From UBA1181 sp045226255 (GTDB lineage Bacteria; Bacteroidota; Bacteroidia; Bacteroidales; Paludibacteraceae), in NCBI GenBank assembly GCA_045226255.1, contig JBGVCG010000035.1:35057-99056 (forward strand): a stretch of 64,000 bases of DNA, in the 5' to 3' direction. Made by a program: the position numbers and the translations under genes. This document shows, in pieces, positions 44,793-53,300 of the stretch. The notes beneath the pieces were generated by a model. The model did not search any database. It saw only the letters and a program-made list of their open reading frames with translations, and was not told the DNA's origin. Each line of letters starts with the position of its first letter. Within the stretch, counting starts at the first letter, position 1.

Positions 44793-46244
44793 CTATTCGG
44801 ACACCACACGGTTTCTGAGATCCTTCACCCTGCCCATGAAAAGCACCAAGCCGCTCAGATTGTCCCTAAAGACGACCAAAGTGGGTTTCTTGGCATCCAA
44901 CATGCCCCTTTCCGGCAATTCCGCCATCATAGCGCCATTGGCAGATGCGGGAGGATACACAGTAGAGGAATCCGTCACACCGAATCCACGTTCGTTCCAA
45001 TAAGCTTTGCACTCCTGACTGAATCGGGAGATGGTTCCATCCACAGCCGCGTACGGTTCCTCAAACAATTTCTTGATACCCATCTCTCCCAAGAAATCCT
45101 TCCACTCGTATGTCCGGGAGAAATCGACATAAGGGAATCTGATCCAACAAGGGAAAGCCACTAAGGGGAGAGCCTCCCATTGGATATTCTCCATCACATC
45201 CTCCATGGCATAACCTTCCTTCGGTTGCACAAGGATCATACTGTAAGCATGGTTATAGAGAGAAGTGTCCGACAATAAATTGACGCAACGGATTTGTTTC
45301 TTATTCGTTATGTTAATGCCATATAGGTATTCGTAAGGTCCGAAACGAACCTCCATCGCCTGATATTGATCCGTATCAGCGAATCCCGTGAACGTATACA
45401 TCCTATACTCCGAGAGCGCCACACACATCGCCTTTTCGTTCCACTCGTAGTCAAAAAACGTTCTAGGCATCAACTGGGTCCACCATCTGCCGAGCATATA
45501 AGAGGTCGTATGGAGCGCCAGCCCCTCATCCGAGGAGACGTCCGCATAGGATTGGTCCAACTGCCCATGCGTCACCGTACGCACCCAATCATCGACGGTA
45601 GACTTCACCGACACAGAATCGAGGGAAGAATCCAGGCCACCAATGGTCGCATAGAACGTACGTTTGGCGACATCCGAGAAACGTTCATCCACAGGCGCTC
45701 CACCCCGCACCCACAAGGCAGAAGGGAACTCCATCCGCACAGAATCACAAGGAGAAGCAAGGTATTGATAGATTTTGTGATAATAGACGTTCATATCCTC
45801 CAAGGCGGTCTTGCCAGAGAAACCCAATGCAGAGAGTATCTCCTCCTTAGCCCCTTCCGACGCACCATTCGCACACATAGCCAAAGCCATCTGCAGACCC
45901 ATGGGCGAGAAAAGGAAGTCACCCCGATCCAACGTGGTGTCAGCCGTCTTGTATATGGCGGAGAAACATTTCTTCGAGAACTCATTGCTCAATCGCACCC
46001 GATCACGCTCCTGGCTTGTCAACATCAGGGGAACGCAACGATTGGAGACAGGAGGAGCGGTCCATGTGGAGCCAACCTCCTCTTCCCAGCCACTCCCGAA
46101 AGTGACACTATCCACACTATTGACCGGGAACGATTGCGACGCCCCCTCGTTTAGCCATATCCGCATCCTATCGGGTTGTTGCGCAAAAACGCCAACCGAC
46201 AACCATACGAACGCCAAGATTACAATTCTTTTCGTGTTCATCAT
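44793..46244 (-). CDS. Exported serpin-family protein (first of a tandem pair)
   Basis: 483 residues with a signal peptide (to GVFAQ) and the same N-terminal module (FPVNSVDSVTF). Serpin segments: FLFSPMGLQMALAMCANGASEGAKEEIL, LGEMGIKKLFEEPYAAVDG, and the C-terminal signature NLSGLVLFMGRVKDL. The hinge region (RGFGVTDSSTV, then PPASANGAMM) has small residues but not the consensus pattern, and differs strongly from its neighbour, as expected if the two target different proteases. The 32-residue FSP...ALGFSG block is nearly identical in both, showing recent duplication. Characterised bacterial relatives include miropin of Tannerella forsythia. Confidence 0.92.
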   Translation of the reverse strand: MMNTKRIVILAFVWLSVGVFAQQPDRMRIWLNEGASQSFPVNSVDSVTFGSGWEEEVGSTWTAPPVSNRCVPLMLTSQERDRVRLSNEFSKKCFSAIYKTADTTLDRGDFLFSPMGLQMALAMCANGASEGAKEEILSALGFSGKTALEDMNVYYHKIYQYLASPCDSVRMEFPSALWVRGGAPVDERFSDVAKRTFYATIGGLDSSLDSVSVKSTVDDWVRTVTHGQLDQSYADVSSDEGLALHTTSYMLGRWWTQLMPRTFFDYEWNEKAMCVALSEYRMYTFTGFADTDQYQAMEVRFGPYEYLYGINITNKKQIRCVNLLSDTSLYNHAYSMILVQPKEGYAMEDVMENIQWEALPLVAFPCWIRFPYVDFSRTYEWKDFLGEMGIKKLFEEPYAAVDGTISRFSQECKAYWNERGFGVTDSSTVYPPASANGAMMAELPERGMLDAKKPTLVVFRDNLSGLVLFMGRVKDLRNRVVSE

Positions 46245-46410
46245 AGGTACAATTAAAAACGAAAGGTGAGCCCTAAATCAACATACCAGACCCCACCTAT
46301 ACATCCAAACACTACGCAAATGGAGGGGCGCTCCACGTAAAAAAGTCCCCTACCCGACATTTCCCGGCAATCACATTGTCCTAAAAATCACCCAACGGAT
46401 TGCCATCGCG

Positions 46411-46440
46411 CAAATATAACGAACAAAACTGAAATACAAT
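46411..46440 (-). promoter_or_regulatory. Promoter of the serpin operon
   Basis: On the minus strand TTG (46437-46439), 18 bases, TATATTTG (46411-46418). The leader to the start codon is about 160 bases and shows no gene. Confidence 0.6.
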
Positions 46441-46451
46441 TATTCCATTGG

Positions 46452-46468
46452 TTTTTTTTTGGGGGGGG
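46452..46468. repeat. Homopolymer tract T9G8
   Basis: Nine Ts followed by eight Gs on the plus strand, located 12 bases upstream of the -33 element of the serpin promoter (which reads the minus strand). Confidence 0.8.
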
Positions 46469-46478
46469 ATGGTCACAT

Positions 46479-46504
46479 GGCGGGTTCATTTACCGCATTA
46501 GACA
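46479..46504. repeat. Dispersed intergenic repeat, family B (short copy)
   Basis: GGCGGGTTCATTTACCGCATTAG, matching the first part of the copies at 30902 and 57291. Confidence 0.6.
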
Positions 46505-46551
46505 GATCTCCCCCGCCTTAGCAAAGAAAATCGTTAATCATCAAGCGACAA

Positions 46552-46791
46552 TCATGAAAAGATTGTATCCTTCAAGCTGAGGCCCAACGTGCTTGAGAAG
46601 ATAAGCAGGGCGCCCATGAGCAGCGGAAAGAGAACGTAGCAGATGATATAGATGACCTTACCGAGAACACCCAATTTCCTTTCAAGTATATCCAATTTTT
46701 GGGATTCCTTTTTAAGGATAATTCTGCTAATCAATAAATAGGCACCCAGTGCAACGAACAAGAGGCCTACGATAAACGTTGTGATATTCAT
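46552..46791 (-). CDS. Small two-helix membrane protein of unknown function
   Basis: 79 residues from the ATG at 46791 (MNITTFIVGLLFVALG); the longer frame runs into the aminotransferase gene and is not supported. Two membrane helices (about 4-24 and 48-70) are joined by a charged loop (LKKESQKLDILERK). The topology suggests a small inner-membrane protein. It follows the aminotransferase gene by 16 bases and is probably the last gene of that operon. Confidence 0.7.
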   Translation of the reverse strand: MNITTFIVGLLFVALGAYLLISRIILKKESQKLDILERKLGVLGKVIYIICYVLFPLLMGALLIFSSTLGLSLKDTIFS

Positions 46792-46807
46792 GATTACACT
46801 ATTTAAG

Positions 46808-48109
46808 TTATTTCTTGTGATCTTTTTCAAATGCAGCCAAGCGCTCGTCCAGCACATCGTACTGATCGTCTTGGATGAAGGAAGTGCAAGCCCTCAAGCC
46901 CTCTTGCTTACTACCCGTAGTAAGCAGAGATATCACGCTAACACCGTAGAAGAGAAGCTCGTACATCAGTTCGCCACCCGTCATGCCCTTATAGCCGACG
47001 GTGAAGTAGAAACCATCACCGATTTCACGGTCAATATCCTTGTCATAGACGATGTGGAAGCCATGCTTCTGGAAAATCGCCTTCAGTTTCGCCGCACGTC
47101 TACCGTACTCGTGCACACCCTCAAGGAAGTTGTATTTGCCGTCGCAGGCCGCCTTGAACATAGCCGCCAAGGCATGTTGCGCCGAGTGGGCCGTACCCGA
47201 AGAGAGCACGTACAGGATTCTGTTCACGAAGATCGTGCCAAACTCGCCAATCGAATAGCGGTCCGCAAGACCTTGGTAGAAACGGTGGTACAATTTATCA
47301 GAGATAGCGGAGACACCGATACGTTGTCCCGCATAGCTAAACGCCTTGGAACCAGAGATCAACAGAATGTAGTTGTCCGTATATTTAGCGACCGATGGTT
47401 GGAAAGGAGGCTCGAACGGCTTGCTGAGGTCCTTGCGGAAGTCCATGGCGAAGTAGGCCAAGTCCTCCATGACGATGACGTCATACTTAGTGGCCAATTC
47501 ACCGATACCCTTCAACTCCTCCTCCGTCAGGCAGAACCATGACGGATTGTTCGGGTTGGAATAGATGATGTTGCAGATATTGCCTTTCTTCAGGTAGCTC
47601 TCCACCTTCTCGATCAACTTATCCCCCCTGTATTCGTACATATCGAACGACTCATACTTCAGACCCAAAACGAGCAGCTGTGTCTTCTGCACAGGGAAGC
47701 CCGGGTCGATGAAGAGGACCGTGTCACGCTTAGGGTCGCACTGTCCCGACACGAGGAAGGAAGCGTAGGTACCTTGCATAGAGCCTGAAGTAGGCACACA
47801 TCCCTCCGGCTTCACATCCACGTCGATGAATGCCTTGATGAAACGGGAAGCCTCTTTCTTCAGGTCCGGATGTCCGTCCAACATCGGGTACTTGGAGGCC
47901 ACGCCCCTCTTCAGGGCCTCGATCTCAGCCGCTGTACCGATAGCGTCCGGCGCAAGACCGGGAACACCCATCTCCATCCTGACGTATTTTTCGCCCGTCA
48001 AAGCCTCTACCTTGTTGGCAATCGCCACAATCTCACGAATCGTCGCTTTGTTGAAATCCGGAAGATGCATCTCCTCAATCACGGACTTCACTATACTTTT
48101 ATCTATCAT
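46808..48109 (-). CDS. PLP-dependent aminotransferase, class I/II
   Basis: 433 residues. Fold type I aminotransferase: SNPNNPS at 184-190 (Asn contacting PLP), MEDLAYFAMD with the Asp that binds the pyridine nitrogen at about 216, and the Schiff-base Lys255 in ISGSKAFSYAGQRIG. Related Bacteroidales proteins are annotated as aminotransferases without a proven substrate. Co-location with an indolepyruvate oxidoreductase subunit (iorB) in the same operon suggests aromatic amino acids; that is inference. Confidence 0.92.
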   Translation of the reverse strand: MIDKSIVKSVIEEMHLPDFNKATIREIVAIANKVEALTGEKYVRMEMGVPGLAPDAIGTAAEIEALKRGVASKYPMLDGHPDLKKEASRFIKAFIDVDVKPEGCVPTSGSMQGTYASFLVSGQCDPKRDTVLFIDPGFPVQKTQLLVLGLKYESFDMYEYRGDKLIEKVESYLKKGNICNIIYSNPNNPSWFCLTEEELKGIGELATKYDVIVMEDLAYFAMDFRKDLSKPFEPPFQPSVAKYTDNYILLISGSKAFSYAGQRIGVSAISDKLYHRFYQGLADRYSIGEFGTIFVNRILYVLSSGTAHSAQHALAAMFKAACDGKYNFLEGVHEYGRRAAKLKAIFQKHGFHIVYDKDIDREIGDGFYFTVGYKGMTGGELMYELLFYGVSVISLLTTGSKQEGLRACTSFIQDDQYDVLDERLAAFEKDHKK

Positions 48110-48120
48110 GTCTGAATAAT

Positions 48121-48645
48121 TTATTTACCATTAACTAATTGAAACAGAAGGCAATCCGACCAATCGTCTCCATCCCGGACCCAATCCGTCAGCTTGCCAG
48201 CCTGCGTAAAATTCATCTCTTGGAACAATTTAAGGCTCGGTTCGTTCTTCGCATTGACCTTCGCCATGATTTGGTGGCAACGCAAGTAATCGAAGACATA
48301 GCGCACCACCATTTCGAGCGTCTCCTTCGCATAGCCTCTGCCACGCACCGCCTCGTCGATCAGGATCCCCAATTCGACACGTTGCGCGATTGGCTCGAAA
48401 TCGAAGAGATCGACCACGCCCACCTGTCTGCGGGAGGTGTTTTCCTCCACGATGAGGCGCAACTCCCTCGATGTGAAGATATCCGTCGCATTGGCGATGT
48501 AGTTCTTCAGGTCATAGCGGGAAAAGGGCGGTATCATGCTCCCCTCGCCCCAGATGGACGAGTCATTCTCCCAGCGGTAGAGGAAGTCCAGATCTTCCGG
48601 TTCCAAAGCCCTGAGGAAAAGACGTTCGGAGGAGAGCAAAGCCAT
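48121..48645 (-). CDS. GNAT-family N-acetyltransferase (RimJ/SpeG-like)
   Basis: 174 residues from the ATG at 48645; a TTG nine bases upstream would overlap the preceding gene. Recognised by SERLFLRALEPEDLDFLYRWEND, GVVDLFDFEP, the acetyl-CoA segment ELGILIDEAVRGRGYAKETLEM and NEPSLKLFQEMNF. The acceptor may be a polyamine, ribosomal protein or antibiotic; sequence alone does not decide. Confidence 0.9.
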   Translation of the reverse strand: MALLSSERLFLRALEPEDLDFLYRWENDSSIWGEGSMIPPFSRYDLKNYIANATDIFTSRELRLIVEENTSRRQVGVVDLFDFEPIAQRVELGILIDEAVRGRGYAKETLEMVVRYVFDYLRCHQIMAKVNAKNEPSLKLFQEMNFTQAGKLTDWVRDGDDWSDCLLFQLVNGK

Positions 48646-48650
48646 AATGG

Positions 48651-49148
48651 TCAACGTAATCTGTCCAAAGAGCGCACCAGCGCCTCGTCGCTACCGATAG
48701 CGCGGATCGCCAAGTACGTCAGGATGACGTTCACGATCGGCAGGACGATGGTCCAGTTCGGTTGGAACGATCCCTGTATAACCCCCTGATTAGGCATCAG
48801 GAAGAAATAATAGAATGCGAAGAGCGCATATATGCCCAAGTGCAGCATCATGTTGAAGATGGCCACACGGATCTGGAAGATGCGTCTCTTGAAAAGCAGG
48901 ATGTCATACGCAGTGACACCCAAGATGATACTCACCAAGGCGAACAAAGCCCACGCACCCTTTGCGAATTGGGTGGTGCTGGTCGCTGTGCCCGGATCGG
49001 TAATGATCTGGTAAGCACCCACGGCATTCAGCTCGAAAGCCTTCTCCGCGCCCTCTCCTACCACGTCAAAGCCCATAGGCAGGAAGAAAAGCAGGACCGT
49101 GAGGATAAACGTCACAAGAAGATAAACGGTTTGGATTCTCTGAAGCAT
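48651..49148 (-). CDS. DUF4293-like four-helix membrane protein
   Basis: 165 residues. It opens with MLQRIQTVYLLVTFILTVLLFFLPM, typical of the Bacteroidota DUF4293 family, and has four membrane segments (about 7-26, 64-85, 97-120 and 130-150). The C-terminus EALVRSLDRLR is also usual. Function unknown. In many Bacteroidota it neighbours rho or aminotransferase genes; here it sits between iorB and the acetyltransferase, 6 bases after iorB. Confidence 0.85.
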   Translation of the reverse strand: MLQRIQTVYLLVTFILTVLLFFLPMGFDVVGEGAEKAFELNAVGAYQIITDPGTATSTTQFAKGAWALFALVSIILGVTAYDILLFKRRIFQIRVAIFNMMLHLGIYALFAFYYFFLMPNQGVIQGSFQPNWTIVLPIVNVILTYLAIRAIGSDEALVRSLDRLR

Positions 49149-49154
49149 AGCGTA

Positions 49155-49733
49155 TTATTTTTTCTCGGTAATATTTTTGCCAGCCTCAAGCGCCTTCAGG
49201 TTCAGATTCACGATCTCGTCGCCCTTTCTGCCGAAGATGGAACGAATACCCTCTTGGATCTTATCATAAGAGATACCCAGGAACGGAGTGGCCGCACCGA
49301 GCATGACAATGTTCGCGACACGAGGAGAACCAACCTCCTTGGCGATGGTCTCGACATCCAGGATAACGTGGTTCTTCACCTTCTTCACCTCAGCCAACAC
49401 ATCGTCGACATTCGGGTAATCAGGAATATTGATCAAAGGAACGTTGCTGGTGACCACACAGCCATCCTCCTTCAGGAAAGGAAGGTAGCGGAGAGACTCC
49501 ATAGGCTCCAAAGAGATTATCAAATCGGCTGTGCCCTTCGCAATCAAGTCTGATGCGATCGGCTTGTCGGAGATCCTCAGGTTGGATTGCACATCCCCAC
49601 CACGTTGGCTCATACCATGGACCTCAGCCTGTTTCATATAAAGATCATTCTTAATAGCCGCTTCACCAATCACAGCGGCGATGGACAAAATGCCTTGTCC
49701 TCCAACTCCTGACAAGATAATATCAGTCTTCAT
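49155..49733 (-). CDS. iorB: Indolepyruvate oxidoreductase, beta subunit
   Basis: 192 residues from the ATG at 49733 (MKTDIILSGVGGQGIL); the upstream extension is not part of the family. GVGGQGILSIAAVIGEA and AEVHGMSQRGGDVQS identify the gamma-type 2-oxoacid:ferredoxin oxidoreductase subunit. With IorA it converts arylpyruvates to aryl-acetyl-CoA and reduces ferredoxin. IorA, normally encoded next to it, is not in this window, so the complex must be completed elsewhere. Confidence 0.92.
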   Translation of the reverse strand: MKTDIILSGVGGQGILSIAAVIGEAAIKNDLYMKQAEVHGMSQRGGDVQSNLRISDKPIASDLIAKGTADLIISLEPMESLRYLPFLKEDGCVVTSNVPLINIPDYPNVDDVLAEVKKVKNHVILDVETIAKEVGSPRVANIVMLGAATPFLGISYDKIQEGIRSIFGRKGDEIVNLNLKALEAGKNITEKK

Positions 49734-49799
49734 AATATATAAAATTTTTAATCCATCACGGAAAGGCTTCCCATCCGTGAACCATGTCATATCACACTA

Positions 49800-49807
49800 C
49801 AAAAGTA
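49800..49807 (-). promoter_or_regulatory. -7 element upstream of iorB
   Basis: TACTTTTG on the minus strand (exact TAnnTTTG), 66 bases upstream of the start. A short hairpin CACGGA/TCCGTG (49757-49779) lies in the leader. Confidence 0.5.
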
Positions 49808-49913
49808 ATAAAATTATAGGACAAAAATCACAGCAATGCGGCACGAAAAAGCGCGCTAGGAATGAGTCATCGCCCCAAGGGAGAAAAATCCACACGGATC
49901 CTCTCCCCAAAGA

Positions 49914-50351
49914 TTATTTCACAACCTTATAGACCCGGCTGTTAGAGGCATCGGTCATATCCACCAACACGCACCTGACGCTATCCTTCTGCAGCACCAT
50001 CCGCAAACGCTGGCCTTGCATATTGAAGCCGGAAAGACCCACCGCAACGTGTTGGAAATCGGAGACTTCCAGCCTTTCGGAAAATTGTTGTCCGTTCAAG
50101 TACAGCTCAAAATTCCGCACCGTCATCACAGCGGCGGAATCACTGTCGGCAGCGGCCGCCAGACGGAAACTATGCGAATGGAGGTAGTCCCACATCTCCC
50201 CCTGGTCCTTGAAAGAGCCAGGCTCGTAGGAAGCGGTAGGGAAATCCTCCTTCGATGATTCAATATTGGATTTATTCTTGATCAGGTTATAGAAAAAGAT
50301 ACCCAAACAAAGAACCATGATGATAATCGTTACAATTCTTTTCTTATCCAT
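49914..50351 (-). CDS. Membrane-anchored small protein, adhesin-linked
   Basis: 145 residues: an N-terminal membrane helix (RIVTIIIMVLCLGIFFYNLI) and a ~115-residue outer domain. Segments include FKDQGEMWDYLHSHSF, a beta-rich stretch with VRNFELYLNGQQF, and a C-terminus with VDMTDASNSRVYKVVK. No family is recognised. It starts 10 bases after the 1369-residue adhesin gene, so it is co-transcribed with it and may help its secretion or assembly (inference). Confidence 0.75.
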   Translation of the reverse strand: MDKKRIVTIIIMVLCLGIFFYNLIKNKSNIESSKEDFPTASYEPGSFKDQGEMWDYLHSHSFRLAAAADSDSAAVMTVRNFELYLNGQQFSERLEVSDFQHVAVGLSGFNMQGQRLRMVLQKDSVRCVLVDMTDASNSRVYKVVK

Positions 50352-50361
50352 GCTATCTATT

Positions 50362-53300
50362 TTACTCTTTCAAAATCTCTACAGTTCCATGCTTCTCCTT
50401 GCCGTTCCTGAAACGGATGGTATAGATATATACCCCCGCATCGGCCGGTTCGCCACGGTAGCTTCCGTCCCAACCATTGGTGGAGTGGCACACCAACAAT
50501 CCGTAGCGGTCATGGATGAATATCTCATACCCCTCCATGAAGATATCATTGATACCGTTCCCATCCTTCGGTGTGAAGGAGGTCGGCACATCCACATCGT
50601 CCTCATTGCGCACGAACAACAAGAGCGTGACAAGACTATCGCACCCCTTCGAATTGGCGTACATGGTATCGAACGTATGCAAGCCAGGCACCTTCTGGGC
50701 AGGGAGGTCAAAGTTCTGGTCACGGTAGGTATCCCCGTACATTATCGTGTCGGAATAGGTGAAGTCCGTTTTAGGGAAAGCCTTCACGCTCAAGGAGAGG
50801 ATACTATCGCAATGCGTGGAGGAGGTGAGCGTTTGGTAATGGACACTATAGCCCTCCTCATCGACCAGAAAATCGAATCCGTTCCGCTGATAACGTTCCA
50901 TGAAACAGATGGAGTCCACCATGGAGATCTGGTACACAGTATCGACCGTAAGCGCCAACACATGGATGAACGTGCACCCCTCCTCGTTGAGCTCCGAGCG
51001 CTCTTTGTACTGCAAGCCAGCAGGCTGGAAGGCAGGTATCTCGAACCCGTTCTTGTAGTAGCCCTCGTTTTGGCACACATGGGCGTATTGGGTGTCCCGT
51101 TGGGCAGGCAACACCTCCAAGCGAAGACAGATGACGCTATCGCACCCCTTCCCGTCGGAGAAGGTTATCGTGTCATAGGCAAAGCCTGGCGATGATGGTT
51201 GCAGGAAGAAGCCATTCTTTTTGTAGGTGGAGCCTTGACAAGTGACATCGCTCACACAAGTAGTATCCTGCGCATCCAAGACCGTGAGGTTCAATGTGAT
51301 TTTCTGCGTGCACTCACCATTGTCCGCTTCCGCATGATAGACGCCAGACTCGGAGGCCTCGAAATAGTCGTCCTTGTAAACCTGTCCATGGCACACCGTC
51401 TTGTTCAACACGATAGGATCGACGCTCTGAACGTAGATGGTCGTATCATGCTTAGAGCGACACTTGCCCGCGTTTGATAGGATCGTGACCTCATAATTGG
51501 TCGTACGGGTTGGATAGTCCACGATGGTCGGGACGGTATCCCCCGTGTTCCAACGATAAGAGAGTGTGGTGTCCTCATACTCCGTGTAATCCTCGCAGAC
51601 CGTGAATTGGCGCATAGGGCGGAAGAACAAATCCTCCGTCAGCGGATAGAAATTAAAATTGCCCTGCGGGATGGAGATGATATATCCGTAAGGATCCGTC
51701 GTGGCATCACAAGTCCAATAATCCTGGACAGTGAAAGAGATGCCACCATTCTCATGAAGTGCGGAATCCAGCACCATAATGTTAGCGTAAAGGAAGTTCA
51801 TCTCCGCACGGGTTGGGATGTACCAACCATGTTCGAAGTCCACCGTCCAAGCGGCAGGATATTGCGATGAATCCCCCAACTCACGATATTTCCGTGTACA
51901 TTCATAGCCGCGGGAGGTGTTCAATCGGTTATCAATCTGCGCCATGAGAGTATCCGCGAGAGGCTCATAGGTGTTCTGAATACGAGCAGAGTCATCCTCC
52001 ATGGCAATCATCGTACCTGTTTTCCCGTCCGGACTGACACAAAGGACAATTCCCCGTGAGCCATCTTCGTTGATGATCAAATCACCCATCTTATATTTCG
52101 GCTGTGTCCAATTCTGCAGTTTCACCTTGCGAGAGAATCTCGTGGTGAGTTTGTTATACTTCGGTATCGCATAGATGAAGAAGTCCGCTTTCATGCAACA
52201 AGCCATGTCTTCATTATACTCACTACTTGAATAATAATAGAAATTCATATCCACCCGAGTGCCATCATAATTGTTGAAGAAGATGGAATCTGCGTTCAGC
52301 CTATTTAACGAGACATTCACAATGCTTATGGCCTCGAACATTTTCCTGAGCTCCCCTATCGATGGGACATACCACCCATGCTCCATATCAGCCAACCAAG
52401 CGAGCGGATATTCATCGGCATCCCCCGTTCCCCTAATCAGGGAGGTGTGTCCAAACCCGTCCATATCATTCAACAGATTTGGAAGATATTGCTGATTCTC
52501 CAAGGCTGGTATATCATAGTAGACATTGCTCCATCTCACATACGGATATGGTTCAAAAAGAGAGACCACATAAGCGTATCCCTCTATGTCGTCGTAATGA
52601 TACACAACGCCCTCCGCCTGCTTGCCTGACAATGGGAAGGAGTCGATGTTCACAAACGAGCCGTCGGAGCAGAACACATCTCCGATAGCAACAGGAGAAG
52701 GGTCGCATTGATGGTAAATGAGCACACTGCCCGAACTCTTGACGGAGAGTCTAAGCATAGAGGAATCACAATGCAGGGTTCTGTCCGGAGAGACCTCAAA
52801 AGAGACCACAGGGACGGGCAACACCGTCAACTGCAGCACGATGGTGCTATCACATCCCTTATTCGTTTTGAAGGAATGGGTGGATGTGAAGAATCCTGAT
52901 TTCTCTTGCTTGCCCAATGAAATGCTTCCCATACGATAACTTTCCCCCTGACATACCGTATCGGATACGATATTGTGATAGGAAGGATACGGATAGACAG
53001 TGTAAGGCGCCGCACTTGTTCCGCACCCATTCTCTCCGATCAGCGTCAACGTCGCCGGCTCGTCAGAAGTGAAATAGAGGGCAATTTGTGGGGAATGTTC
53101 TCCGCTGACCACCTTCACGTTCTCAGGGAGATTCCACTTGTATTGGGAAAGGTTATCTTCCAGTTCCGAAAAATAGGTGACGACCTGATTGGTACAAGGG
53201 TGAAGTTCTCCCTTCAGTTCGTTGGCAAGGTTCTTGGTGTCGTTGACCACCAAGCGGAGGCAAACGATACTATCGCAACGTTGCTTGCTCCGCTCGAATT

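Noticed and set aside
48646..48654. TTG start for the acetyltransferase
   Set aside because: Would overlap the preceding stop; the ATG at 48645 fits the family start better.
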